Below are positions 25,879-34,851 of a stretch of 64,000 bases of DNA, piece by piece; position 1 is the first letter of the stretch, and each line of letters begins with the position of its first letter. This DNA comes from Planctomicrobium piriforme (lineage in GTDB: Bacteria > Planctomycetota > Planctomycetia > Planctomycetales > Planctomycetaceae): assembly GCF_900113665.1 (NCBI RefSeq), contig NZ_FOQD01000025.1, forward strand, positions 1 through 64,000, read 5' to 3'. Below the pieces are notes generated by a model that ran no database searches, was not told the DNA's origin, and saw only the letters and a program-made list of their open reading frames with translations. Position numbers and translations under genes: made by a program.

Positions 25879-27036
25879 ATGTTCAAGCGTTTGCTCGGAA
25901 CGATTCTCATCGGTGCGTTTGGCAGCCTGACGTGGCTGCTCGTCGCTCCGACTTCTCTGAGTCAGGACGCGAAGCCGCCGAAGCGGAGCATGGCTCCGTT
26001 CGACCGGTCTCTCTTCGACAGAAAAGATCTCGTTTTCGGATCGGAAATTGGCGCGTGGGATCAGGATGGCGGGACGGCACTAAAGAATCCCCAGGACCGC
26101 TCCCACATCCGCGACGCCCGAATTCGCATCATCCGGTGGGGCCTGTGGGCGAAATTCGAGTACATGCAGGAAGGCGGGTCGACGCCGCGGCAGACTCTGG
26201 CGCGTTTCAATGAGGTCGTGGACGGCATTGCCGACGTGGGTGCGATTCCCTGCATCAAGCTGCCTCCGATCTGGCCGAAGCAGGGAGACGCTGCAATTGA
26301 TGCGTGGAACATCGGCTGGCTCAAGGAGATCGTCAAAAACGCCGGGAAGCGCGTTCCGCTCTACGAGTTTGCGAACGAACCAGACTGGTATCAGAAGTGG
26401 GACGCAGCGACTTATTCCGCCCACTGGAAACGAGTCGTGCCAGAGCTGAAAAAGTATGCGCGGAGCCAGGGATTTGAGATCTTTGTCGGGGGGCCCGCGA
26501 TGGCGAACAGTTATCCCCAGAACGTTGCATATCTGGAAGAGTTTCTTAAACAGACCGCCGCTGCATACCGCGAATCAGGCAATCGCGATGTGGTGCCCGA
26601 CTTTGTGAGCAGCCACACCTATCTGACCGAGAAAGAAAACTCGACGCCGGCGTCGATGCTGGCGAGGATCGATGCCTGGGGAAATTTTTACGATCAGGTC
26701 CGGCGGGCGATCGATTCCGCCTATCAAGGACTCAATGATCCTTCCGGCAAGCCGCTCGCACCGCAAATCAAAATCGCCGACTCCGAGTTCAACTACACCA
26801 TCAACAACAAGAATACACTGGCCGAAGATCAGGCCTACGCTGACGCTTATGTTCAAGCGATGTACCGGATGCTGCGGCGACACGACGTCTGGATGGCGAA
26901 CATCTTCACGATTGCATCTCACAAAGGAGGAGCGCTCGATCTGCTCAATGCAGACGGCTCGCCCAAACCGCTCTACAAGTCATTCAAGGCTGTCAGTCTT
27001 TCCGATCCGTTCAATGCGCCGAGGGTGCAGAAGTAG
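25879..27036 (+). CDS. Secreted glycoside hydrolase-like protein (clan GH-A type)
   Basis: A 385-residue exported protein with a signal peptide (about 1-29). The TIM-barrel signature of clan GH-A is visible: the acid/base glutamate in YEFANEPDWY and a candidate nucleophile glutamate in KIADSEFNYT, with a SSHTY segment between them. It resembles GH39-like enzymes, but the family and substrate cannot be fixed by eye. AAGGA precedes ATG 25879. It stands directly after the ilvC terminator, so it has its own promoter or depends on read-through. Confidence 0.75.
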   Translation: MFKRLLGTILIGAFGSLTWLLVAPTSLSQDAKPPKRSMAPFDRSLFDRKDLVFGSEIGAWDQDGGTALKNPQDRSHIRDARIRIIRWGLWAKFEYMQEGGSTPRQTLARFNEVVDGIADVGAIPCIKLPPIWPKQGDAAIDAWNIGWLKEIVKNAGKRVPLYEFANEPDWYQKWDAATYSAHWKRVVPELKKYARSQGFEIFVGGPAMANSYPQNVAYLEEFLKQTAAAYRESGNRDVVPDFVSSHTYLTEKENSTPASMLARIDAWGNFYDQVRRAIDSAYQGLNDPSGKPLAPQIKIADSEFNYTINNKNTLAEDQAYADAYVQAMYRMLRRHDVWMANIFTIASHKGGALDLLNADGSPKPLYKSFKAVSLSDPFNAPRVQK

Positions 27037-27127
27037 CATCGGGTGGGTGGTACACTCATACTCGGGCTTGGACTCCCAGTCGACGGCACTGACAAAAGAT
27101 CTACATTGTCACAAGGACATTCCCATT

Positions 27128-27598
27128 ATGGCTGCCCTCTCCGCCATTTTTCTGGGAATCATCTTTTTTATTGGATTGGCCGTGGTGCTGACGCCAGTCA
27201 CTCTCGTGGCCTTTCTGGCTGATTTACGCCACAGGTGGCGATGGATCGGGATCACGGCTCTGTTTTATTGCGTCGCGGTCTATGCTGCCTGCCAATGGGC
27301 AGTTCGTCCGTCCATACTCTTTGAGCGGGAATTTGGTTTCGCACCAACACCTGATGTTAGATTCATCAGCTCAACATACTGGGTGCTGGGGGACTCGGGG
27401 CATCTGACGTTGGTTTTTCATGCGTCGCCACAGACTATTGAACGGATTCGTATTCAGGAATTCGAGTTGATTTCTGAGGACGATGGGGCCAAACATTTCC
27501 ATAAATCCTATGAACGATCTTTTGCAAGCGAAACAGCCGACCTCGTGATTACTCCAGCCAAAAACCGAGTGTTCTACGAATGGACAGGGATCGCTTAG
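27128..27598 (+). CDS. Small membrane protein of unknown function
   Basis: A 156-residue protein with two membrane helices (about residues 4-31 and 38-58), then a roughly 95-residue beta-rich domain outside or inside the membrane. The tail contains STYWVLGDSGHLTLVFHASP. No family is recognised. AAGGA lies 10 nt before the ATG. The frame stays open far upstream over the GH gene, but that part is a shadow. It is convergent with the GIY-YIG gene. Confidence 0.6.
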   Translation: MAALSAIFLGIIFFIGLAVVLTPVTLVAFLADLRHRWRWIGITALFYCVAVYAACQWAVRPSILFEREFGFAPTPDVRFISSTYWVLGDSGHLTLVFHASPQTIERIRIQEFELISEDDGAKHFHKSYERSFASETADLVITPAKNRVFYEWTGIA

Positions 27599-27621
27599 TT
27601 GGGGCTGGAGTCGTTCGTGAC

Positions 27622-28536
27622 TCAGCCTTTCGTCTGATCCGCCTGAATCTGCTTGAGCGTCTTTCCATTTGCATCTTTCCAATCCGTTCGACCGTTGGTC
27701 GATCGCCCCAGCACTACTGATGATGCAAGCGAAGGAGAATTGAACGTGTAGTCCTGAGTGAACTTGAATTTGTCGCCGTCTCGGACCAAAACGCGATTGT
27801 CGATCAAGTCCGCGCGGACCTTACTCACGTTTGGAAGGTGCTCTTTGAGCGATGGGACTTCGGCAAAAGAAGCATCGGATCCTGTGCGGACGACGAATCC
27901 CTGAGGTGTATCAATACCGTTCGCAAGAATTCCCTTCCCCTGACAGCTCAGTAACGGCATATCGAGCTTTGTCATGGCCGGACTTTGCTCGAACGCATCA
28001 ATGCCCAGCAGTGGTAGCATACCGAGCATGTTATAGAGAAACACGTCCATGTCGGCTCGATCCGCTTCCGACAGCGTCGGATCGGCGGGCCTATTTCCAT
28101 TTTCCAAGGGCACTCTTTTCGCTGCGTCGGCTCGATTGACCAACTGCGACTCCAGGTATTGGACATGAGCCTTGTTCAATTGTCCCTGACTCGCAACAAA
28201 AAACACGGCGCGGGTCCAGAAGTCTTTTCCCGCATAATGGCTTTCCAACCGCGGTCGCACTGGATCTCCCTCGCCGATGTAGATTGTCTCGCCGTCGCCC
28301 TGAGTACGAGGTCCAAGCAGCAGATAAACCCCTGTCTGCTGAAATTCTGGCCGGTTGCGAACTTGTGTGAACAAAGCCCGGGGAAACATCACTCCTTTGC
28401 CGATCCAATTCGATCGCTCGACCAATCGCAGCCCGTCCGGGTCTCCATCGACGACGAAGATTCGCAAGGAGAATGGTGCCGCATTGCCCACTGTGATGCC
28501 TTTTAAGTAGTCCGTTGAATCACGAGAAACTGACAT
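27622..28536 (-). CDS. GIY-YIG nuclease-like protein with DUF4357
   Basis: A 304-residue protein. About residues 60-135 form a GIY-YIG-type module: GVYLLLG, then TIYIGEGDPVRPRL, and a later glutamate in YLESQL, so the Y...Y-R...E set seems complete. The C-terminal part has the DUF4357 pattern (FNSPSLASSVVLGRSTNG, WKDANGKTL). Proteins of this architecture are widespread and uncharacterised; a DNA-cutting role is inferred from the fold. It lies 33 bp downstream of the HEAT-repeat gene, likely in one transcript. No Shine-Dalgarno is evident. Confidence 0.85.
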   Translation of the reverse strand: MSVSRDSTDYLKGITVGNAAPFSLRIFVVDGDPDGLRLVERSNWIGKGVMFPRALFTQVRNRPEFQQTGVYLLLGPRTQGDGETIYIGEGDPVRPRLESHYAGKDFWTRAVFFVASQGQLNKAHVQYLESQLVNRADAAKRVPLENGNRPADPTLSEADRADMDVFLYNMLGMLPLLGIDAFEQSPAMTKLDMPLLSCQGKGILANGIDTPQGFVVRTGSDASFAEVPSLKEHLPNVSKVRADLIDNRVLVRDGDKFKFTQDYTFNSPSLASSVVLGRSTNGRTDWKDANGKTLKQIQADQTKG

Positions 28537-28569
28537 AAGCTGAGAGCGAGTGCAGTGCTCAGCATTGTG

Positions 28570-30216
28570 CTAGTTGAACTGCTTCAGTCCCAGTTTGGCA
28601 AGCTCGATTGTTTCTTCAGAGACCCGTCCTTTGGCTTTCTCCAATGCGGACAGAATGTTCTGTTTGGCATCGCTGGAAGGGGCAGTGAAGACTTTGTTCC
28701 ACTTCGGCGGTGTGAACCATTCTCGAATCTTCTCTTCTGCGAATTCCGCGTCTTCGACATTCGCCGACGATGCAATCGCAAGCAGCCACGGAAGGCATCG
28801 CCATTTGCCGAGTTCTGCTATGAGAGTGATTGCGTTCCTGCGAGCGTAGAGTCCCGGAGCCTCAAGTGCCGCCGCCAAGAGTTCTTCTCCGTCAATTGCC
28901 GACGGATACCGCCCGATGGCCTTTCGGACCTCGCGAACGACGCGGGGGCTGATGTCTCGCAGGAATGGCAAAAGTTCGGGAATCGACAGTTCACCATTGA
29001 TCCGACTCAATCCACGAACTGCCACGATTCGTCGATTTGGAAACTGGTGACTCAATAAGCTTCGAAAAAATTCAACGTCGGACTGATCACCTGTTTCGGC
29101 TAACCCTTGCAGTACAGGGAGGGCGTCTGGTTGGTAGACAAGCAGCCGACGATAGTCAGCAGTGATTTCTGATTCCGGATACCCGAGTTTGATCAACGAG
29201 ATCCTCGCCAGCGCACGGATCGGCGGGCTGGCGTCGGTCAGTGCATGCTGCCATGTCTCCACAGCGGTTTCAGGAAAATATTCCGCCTTGACTCGCAGCC
29301 CTTCTCGCCGGACGGGCATAAAGTCATCCCTCGTCACCTTATCCAGGACATTCCGCAGGTTGTCACCGGTGTAGACGGCGGACAGATGGCGGCTGCACTC
29401 CAAACGGACGACTGGATCGTCAGAGTCGATTCCAAGAGCAACGATCCTTCCCTGGTTCAGCCCGGCTCTTGTCAGCCCATACTGAATCATCTTCCGGCGA
29501 ACGGTCCGGTCACCCTCCTCGATGATTCGCAAAAACAGGTCACGATGGCTTTCATCAATGAGAAGGTCAACGACTCTGGAAACGACGCCCTGATGATCAC
29601 GGCGTCGCAGCGTGGAGAGGTGGAAGATCAGGTTGAGCGATCGGACCAAATGCAGCAGGTAGTCGTCGTTGATCCGCTCGGCAACCGCAGCCTGAGTGTC
29701 GCGAGCAATGGGTTCGACCCAATCGTTTTGACGAATCAAAAGAAAGGGAAGTTCACTTCCATCGCGGCATTGAGAGAGCCGGCGGACGGCTTCATGACGC
29801 GTATACCCGTTCCGATGGAAGCTCAGTAATTCAAGTACTGCAAAGTAGCCGATGTCGGTTGGAGCTCCAGCGACCTCGACGATGTCGTTGGGACGGAGCG
29901 TGTCCCATTCATCTAGCTCATATGAATTGTACGTCCAACTTGAGAAGTCATCGCTGGACTGCAGGATCTCCGATGGGGGGAGTGTGGACAGGATATGGGC
30001 AAGCGCCTGCCTTGCCGCACATTGCACTGCAGGACTGCTCTTCATGATGAGACGGGCTAAACAGGGAACCCCTGCGACTTCGCCTGTCGCGGCCAGTTCA
30101 TGGACCAGTCCGACGATCAATTGATCCCGGTCAGCCTGCCCCGACTGGAATGTGGCCCGATTAAGCCGGTAAAGAGTTTGGACGAGATTCAGCGCGACTT
30201 CGGAAAACTGCCACAT
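28570..30216 (-). CDS. HEAT-repeat protein
   Basis: A 548-residue all-helical protein built of HEAT-like repeats from end to end (for example PAVQCAARQALAHIL, PPIRALARISLIKLG, PRVVREVRKAIGRYP, YARRNAITLIAELGK). No enzymatic motif, signal peptide or membrane helix is seen, so it is probably a cytoplasmic scaffold that binds a protein or nucleic acid. AGGGA stands 6 nt before the ATG. Its only operon partner is the GIY-YIG/DUF4357 protein downstream. Confidence 0.8.
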   Translation of the reverse strand: MWQFSEVALNLVQTLYRLNRATFQSGQADRDQLIVGLVHELAATGEVAGVPCLARLIMKSSPAVQCAARQALAHILSTLPPSEILQSSDDFSSWTYNSYELDEWDTLRPNDIVEVAGAPTDIGYFAVLELLSFHRNGYTRHEAVRRLSQCRDGSELPFLLIRQNDWVEPIARDTQAAVAERINDDYLLHLVRSLNLIFHLSTLRRRDHQGVVSRVVDLLIDESHRDLFLRIIEEGDRTVRRKMIQYGLTRAGLNQGRIVALGIDSDDPVVRLECSRHLSAVYTGDNLRNVLDKVTRDDFMPVRREGLRVKAEYFPETAVETWQHALTDASPPIRALARISLIKLGYPESEITADYRRLLVYQPDALPVLQGLAETGDQSDVEFFRSLLSHQFPNRRIVAVRGLSRINGELSIPELLPFLRDISPRVVREVRKAIGRYPSAIDGEELLAAALEAPGLYARRNAITLIAELGKWRCLPWLLAIASSANVEDAEFAEEKIREWFTPPKWNKVFTAPSSDAKQNILSALEKAKGRVSEETIELAKLGLKQFN

Positions 30217-30348
30217 TCAATTCCCTGTCGCTCCAAACGAGAGTTTGTCAAAAATGACATCCTTGACTGCGAACTGGTTCGCAGAACAAGGCGGGTGACC
30301 ATCGTACTTGACGCAACCGCTTTTCATAACCGAGTCTACGGCACTTAG

Positions 30349-30369
30349 CCCCCGGCGAGTCGCCGGGGG
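30349..30369. repeat. GC-rich palindrome CCCCCGGCGA/TCGCCGGGGG
   Basis: A nearly perfect 10-bp inverted repeat with one central base lies beside the IS4-type remnant. It may be a dispersed palindromic element or an inverted end. Confidence 0.5.
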
Positions 30370-30423
30370 GACACGACGTGAGACTTGTCGATGGACAGTT
30401 GGAGATTGACGCGGCGCGTTGCT

Positions 30424-30650
30424 ACCCCCGGCCATTGGTTCGCTTGGGCGGTTGTTGTAACCGCCCAGCTCCGCAATCTGCGGCAAGAACTTTGCTAACG
30501 TCGGCGGACGTTTGGGCGGCGGCGATTGTTTCACCACGCGCCACGTCGGCTCCCATTCCTCCCTCGCGAAAGCGAATTCACATGACGCCTGAGGCGGTCC
30601 CGGCTCAGATGCGTCACGAACAGCACCCGCCAGGCGATGATCTTGTAAAA
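30424..30650 (-). pseudogene. IS4-type transposase C-terminal remnant
   Basis: Two minus-strand frames together give the C-terminus of an IS4-like transposase: YKIIAWRVLFVTHLSR in one, then, after a frameshift at about 30560-30600, EEWEPTWRVVKQSPPPKR and LPQIAELGGYNNRPSEPMAG in another. The catalytic DDE part is absent. It is a decayed fragment, not a functional gene, and accounts for most of the gene-free stretch 30217-30767. Confidence 0.65.
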
Positions 30651-30767
30651 CGCCCGGCAGTTCTTCATTCGCGATAAACTCTCACAGGCAGACGCCCTGC
30701 GGAGTGATGGCCGGCGAGGTGTGGTCATACAGCCCAAAGCGGTATGGCTAGTTTAGGCAGCCGCTGC

Positions 30768-31454
30768 TCAGAAGCCGAACATGACGTCGACTCCGCCGCG
30801 ATACGGCGGATGGCGGTGATAGTGGCGAGGCGGCGGTCCCCAATAGCCGCCCCAGACAACGGGGGCTGGCGCGACGACGACCGCAGGTTGCTGCTGCATC
30901 ACGACGACGCCTGGCTGCGGCGGCGCGGCGACGGCGGAAGTCGGCAGGATCACCTTCGGCGCCTGCTGGGCGGCCACGATCACACGATCAGTGACGCCGT
31001 TCGACTTGAGGGCGATGATCGCATCGGTATTGAGATCAAAATTCCCGCCGCGGGTGGCGATCATATTCACGATCACATCGTCGCTGACGCCGCTTTGAGT
31101 CAGGCGGATCAGATCGAAATTATTGAGACCCTGCTGCTGCTGGGAAATGTATTGTGCCTGGGCGATCGCGCCGTCTCGCTGGGCCATCGCGATGTCGCGT
31201 TCTTCACGGGCATCGGCGGAATCTCCGAGCACTCCCCCGGCCATCGCGCCGGTGAGTCCCCCAATGAGGGCGCCTGCGCCCCCGTGTCCGCTGTCACTGC
31301 CGATGGCGGCGCCGGCAATGGTCCCGACAGCCGTGCCCATCAATGCGCCTGACTGCGCGTGATTCATGTTCGCGCAGCCGGCGGAGCCCAACAAGGCGGC
31401 CGTCAGCAGCGAAGCAATCCGAAAACCGGCTGGACCGGCTACGGCTGGCGTCAT
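30768..31454 (-). CDS. Glycine-zipper lipoprotein
   Basis: A 228-residue lipoprotein with the lipobox LLGSAGC (cysteine at about residue 27). A glycine-zipper membrane segment follows (GALMGTAVGTIAGAAIG, then GALIGGLTGAMAGGVLG), as in outer-membrane slipB/YMGG-like proteins. The middle contains SGVSDDVIVNMI and SNGVTDRVIVAAQQAP, a repeated helix motif. The C-terminus is rich in Pro, Tyr and His (HYHRHPPYRGG). GGAGGAG precedes ATG 31454; the frame is open 18 codons further up. It is likely an envelope-stability protein. Confidence 0.8.
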   Translation of the reverse strand: MTPAVAGPAGFRIASLLTAALLGSAGCANMNHAQSGALMGTAVGTIAGAAIGSDSGHGGAGALIGGLTGAMAGGVLGDSADAREERDIAMAQRDGAIAQAQYISQQQQGLNNFDLIRLTQSGVSDDVIVNMIATRGGNFDLNTDAIIALKSNGVTDRVIVAAQQAPKVILPTSAVAAPPQPGVVVMQQQPAVVVAPAPVVWGGYWGPPPRHYHRHPPYRGGVDVMFGF

Positions 31455-31773
31455 GAGCAAGTTCTCCTCCACAGGCCGCGACCGAGATCGCTCCCTGCGC
31501 AATTCCATTCAAACGGTTCGCCCGCCGTTTCGGGGCGTGTTTTAACGAACAGTTTCGGAATGGTCCTAGAGGGATTTCGACCGCCGAAGCGACCAGGCAG
31601 GAACGAACCTCCTGCCGGCGAACTGTTTTGGCGTTCCGCGAGAGTTTAGCAAACCCCGCCGATTGCCTGTTTTGCCACGCCTACTCAGAGACGCCGGTGC
31701 ATCTGTTTACTGTTGAGCGCCTTGGGGATGTGGACTTTCAAGTGCAACGCCACGAGCTTGGGGGAAATGCTGA
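31455..31773. other. Gene-free spacer before the signalling cluster
   Basis: Nothing recognisable is seen apart from upstream DNA of the glycine-zipper gene on the left and the downstream end of the REC-PAS-kinase gene on the right. No strong terminator was found. Confidence 0.4.
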
Positions 31774-33756
31774 TCAGACGAATTCCAGCGATCGCTGGTT
31801 CAGACCGCGTCTTGTCTCCAACTCATCGAGCAATGATCGCACCATCTCCTGTTTGGATTCCACTGGCCACGATTTCACGATTTCGAAGTCGATTGCCGGC
31901 AGGGCCTCGCGCAGTCGATTACGGTTCGTGTCCTGCCAGGCCCTTTCCAGCTTGGCGAGATACCCGCTCCACTCGAGTTCTTCCAATGGAGCGAAGATCA
32001 GCCAACCGCGGGTTTGCAGGCGGAAGGCGAGATCGTTTCCTTGCAGCACATGATTGAGAAATGCGTCGACTTCGTCCGCCAACAGGCTGGGCGCCGACTC
32101 TTGTACGCCTGCGGTCAGCATCATGATCGGGGGGATCGGAGATCTTCTGTTCAAGTGTTCGAGCCGCGCCAGGTAGCGGCTCAACACTTCCGCCGGATCA
32201 TTCGCCGGCAGTGTGAACTTGAGTGTGGTTCCCAGTCCAGGCTGGCTTTCCAGAGTCAACTCTCCCAGATTGAGTTCGGCCAGTTCCCTGGCGATGCTCA
32301 ATCCCAGTCCAAACCCTTTGCAGCTTCCGCGGCCCTGGCCTTCCAGTTGCTTGAAGCGTTCGAAGATTTCTCGCTGGTGCCCTAAAGCGATGCCTGGCCC
32401 GTTGTCAGTCACGCCGACGATGACCTCGCTCCCTCCCGGAGCGGCGCGAGCCCAGATCTGAACCCGGCCAGGGTCGCCTGCGAACTTGATGGCGTTGCCT
32501 GCCAGGTTGATCAGAATCCGTCCCACCTTCTCGTCATCGACGTAGACGTCAGGCAGAGAGTCGTCGATGTCGACCACCAGTTTTACCCCCTTGTGGTGTG
32601 CTTTCCGCTCGAGGACAGGATGGACGTGGTCGATGATGTCGCTGATTCGATGTGATTTGCGGACGATCCCCAGCATGCCGCTATCCAGTTTGCTGCTGTC
32701 GAGCATGTCGTCGACCATCGTGTTCAGGTCGTCGGCGCGATCGGCAATCACTCCCAGGAAGCGTTGCTGTTCGCGGCAGATGCTGCCCATCGCTCCTTCG
32801 GCGAGCAGATCGGCATACTCCTTGATGACCGTTAATGGAGTCCGAAACTCGTGCGAGACGTTATCCACGAAGATCTGCGCCATTTTGAAGAGGTTGCTGA
32901 GCCGCTGGTTCTTCTTTTCCAGCAATAACTGCGATTGCCGCAACTCGAGGTTGCCCTGCTCGAGCGCTTTGGTGTGTTCCACAAGCTGCAGTTCGGAGTG
33001 CCGTCGCTCGCTGATATCGCGAATCAGCGACAGCGTGCAGAGCGTGCCATCCAGATCCACGATCGAGGCGGAGACCTCGGCGGGAAAGATGCCTCCGCTC
33101 TTCGTGCGGAAGTGAATTTCCTCTGTAACGCCGGTGCCCACAGACAGATTGTTGTAGAGCAGAGCCCGCAGCGTTTCGTTGTGATGGCAATGCAGATCCG
33201 ACGCACGCATCGAGAGGAGTTCGCTCCGCGATCTTTCGAACATGTCGCAGGCAGCTGGATTTGCGTCCACAATGCGATCGCCCACGCCGTCAATGATGAG
33301 CATGGCATCCCGGGCCGTGTCAAACACATTCCCCAACCGCGTTTCGCTTTCATCACAACTACATCGGGCGGCCGACAACTCATCTTCCAGCCGCAGCATG
33401 CGTTCGGCGTGATGAACCCGCAATCGCAGTTCCGCCGGCTGAATGGGCTTCGCCAGAATGTCATCGGCGCCGGCCGACAGGCCTTCGATGAATTCCCGCT
33501 CTTCAATCCAGGGCGTCAGGAGCATGAGATACAACGCACAGGGCAGATGCGCCTTACGCACCTGTCGACACAGTTTGACGCCGTCCATTCCGGTCGGCCG
33601 CCAATCGGAAATCAACATGCGGAACGACGCCGACTTCAAAATGCTCAACGCCTCGCGTGCGTCCGGACAGACAGTCAGTTGGTGGCCGCCCGCAACCAGG
33701 CTCGGTTCCAGCAACTCCAATGTCATGTCATCGTTGCAGACAATCAGGATATTCAT
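31774..33756 (-). CDS. REC-PAS histidine kinase with unknown C-terminal domain
   Basis: A 660-residue soluble kinase. A receiver domain (about 1-120, phosphoacceptor D51 in LISDWRPTG, lysine in LAKPIQPAE), a PAS domain (about 140-255), a coiled coil, HisKA with H302 in DNVSHEFRTPLTV, and an ATPase domain (GVTDNGPGIA, GFGLGLSIARE, about 400-510). The last 145 residues (from about 515) match no domain I recognise. ATG 33756 (MNILIVCNDD) is the natural start of the receiver; 78 upstream codons in frame are ignored. It is third in a minus-strand unit behind two other REC genes, so it probably receives or relays phosphate within this set. Confidence 0.88.
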   Translation of the reverse strand: MNILIVCNDDMTLELLEPSLVAGGHQLTVCPDAREALSILKSASFRMLISDWRPTGMDGVKLCRQVRKAHLPCALYLMLLTPWIEEREFIEGLSAGADDILAKPIQPAELRLRVHHAERMLRLEDELSAARCSCDESETRLGNVFDTARDAMLIIDGVGDRIVDANPAACDMFERSRSELLSMRASDLHCHHNETLRALLYNNLSVGTGVTEEIHFRTKSGGIFPAEVSASIVDLDGTLCTLSLIRDISERRHSELQLVEHTKALEQGNLELRQSQLLLEKKNQRLSNLFKMAQIFVDNVSHEFRTPLTVIKEYADLLAEGAMGSICREQQRFLGVIADRADDLNTMVDDMLDSSKLDSGMLGIVRKSHRISDIIDHVHPVLERKAHHKGVKLVVDIDDSLPDVYVDDEKVGRILINLAGNAIKFAGDPGRVQIWARAAPGGSEVIVGVTDNGPGIALGHQREIFERFKQLEGQGRGSCKGFGLGLSIARELAELNLGELTLESQPGLGTTLKFTLPANDPAEVLSRYLARLEHLNRRSPIPPIMMLTAGVQESAPSLLADEVDAFLNHVLQGNDLAFRLQTRGWLIFAPLEELEWSGYLAKLERAWQDTNRNRLREALPAIDFEIVKSWPVESKQEMVRSLLDELETRRGLNQRSLEFV

Positions 33757-33877
33757 GCGAGTGCGTTTCAAAACCGAGTGGTCGTAAGAGAATTGAGTTG
33801 TCCGGCATTGTGTGTGTGGGGGAGTCATTCGCCGCAATGTTCCTTTAGAATTCCCTGACGACGGATGCTGCTCCAGG

Positions 33878-34741
33878 TCACACCGCCGCATGGAGTGCGG
33901 GAAGCGTAATATGCTGGTTGAGTTCGTTGACGAGCGTGGACATCGCAAACGGCTTCGACAGGCAGGCATTCGCCCCCAGGCTGCGCACATGCAGCAGCAC
34001 GCCGGGATTTCGCTGCCCGGTCAGCACAACAATGGGGATGTCTTTGGTCAGCGAATTCGATTTGAGCCGTTCGATAAGATAGTTTCCTTCTCCGTCCGGC
34101 ATGTGCAGATCGGTGATCACCAGATCAGGCTTCTCGGCGAGCGCGACGACAAAGCCTTGTGTTCCTGAAAACGCCCGAACAGGAATTGCGCCTAGTTCCT
34201 TCAAGCGGATGCACAAGGCCAGCGTAAAGTCGCAATCGTCATCGACGCAGAGGATCTTTGGCGAGGAGGGCCGGCTTGTTTGAGGAATGTCCGCACTTCC
34301 GCAAGCGGAATCGGACTCCTCGAGAATCAGTGCGGGTGCCGCCGCTGTTTCAGGCGCTTCGAGCAGTTCATGAATCGCCGCTCGTAAGGCCTTCCATGAC
34401 TGAGGGCTTTTGTGAACATGGCGGACCGCCGCCTCGCGGCAGCGCCAAACCACATCCGCGTCATTCCGCCCCGTCAGCATGATGATGGGCAAGTCCAGCG
34501 CCATGATCCGACGGAGCGTCGCCGCCATGACCAGGCCGTAGGCTTCTGTCGGCTCGCCAGTCCTCCCTGGCAGTTCAACGTCCAGCAGGATCAGATCCGG
34601 ACTTTGCTCGGACAGCAGGTCGACGGCTGTCATGGCATCCGCAGCCACATGGACTTTTAATCCCAACTGCTGACAACGGGTTGCCAGCAGCGTGGAATAG
34701 GCCCGGTCGTCTTCGACGATCAAAACGCTTTTCCCCTTCAT
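33878..34741 (-). CDS. Double receiver-domain protein
   Basis: A 287-residue protein of two REC domains with no output domain. The first (about 1-130) has VEDDRAY and the phosphoacceptor D54 in LILLDVELPGR, but KSPQSWK in place of the usual KPF. The second (about 160-285) has CVDDDCD, LVITDLHMPDG and LSKPFAMS. Such proteins pass phosphate between kinases and HPt domains. AGGAA precedes ATG 34741. It lies between the membrane REC and the REC-PAS-kinase genes, all on the minus strand. Confidence 0.88.
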   Translation of the reverse strand: MKGKSVLIVEDDRAYSTLLATRCQQLGLKVHVAADAMTAVDLLSEQSPDLILLDVELPGRTGEPTEAYGLVMAATLRRIMALDLPIIMLTGRNDADVVWRCREAAVRHVHKSPQSWKALRAAIHELLEAPETAAAPALILEESDSACGSADIPQTSRPSSPKILCVDDDCDFTLALCIRLKELGAIPVRAFSGTQGFVVALAEKPDLVITDLHMPDGEGNYLIERLKSNSLTKDIPIVVLTGQRNPGVLLHVRSLGANACLSKPFAMSTLVNELNQHITLPALHAAV

Positions 34742-34851
34742 CGATCTTCCTGGCTCGCAGCTCATGTTTGTGTGACATCCTGGCGACATTCGAACTCAAC
34801 ATTCTTGAAAAAAGGGCTGACAGCGGTCGCCGCACGTTTCGGGGATCGGGA

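Noticed and set aside
26672..27127. Upstream extension of the small membrane protein gene to 26672
   Set aside because: The extension lies over the GH-like gene in another frame; ATG 27128 has AAGGA and begins directly at a membrane helix.
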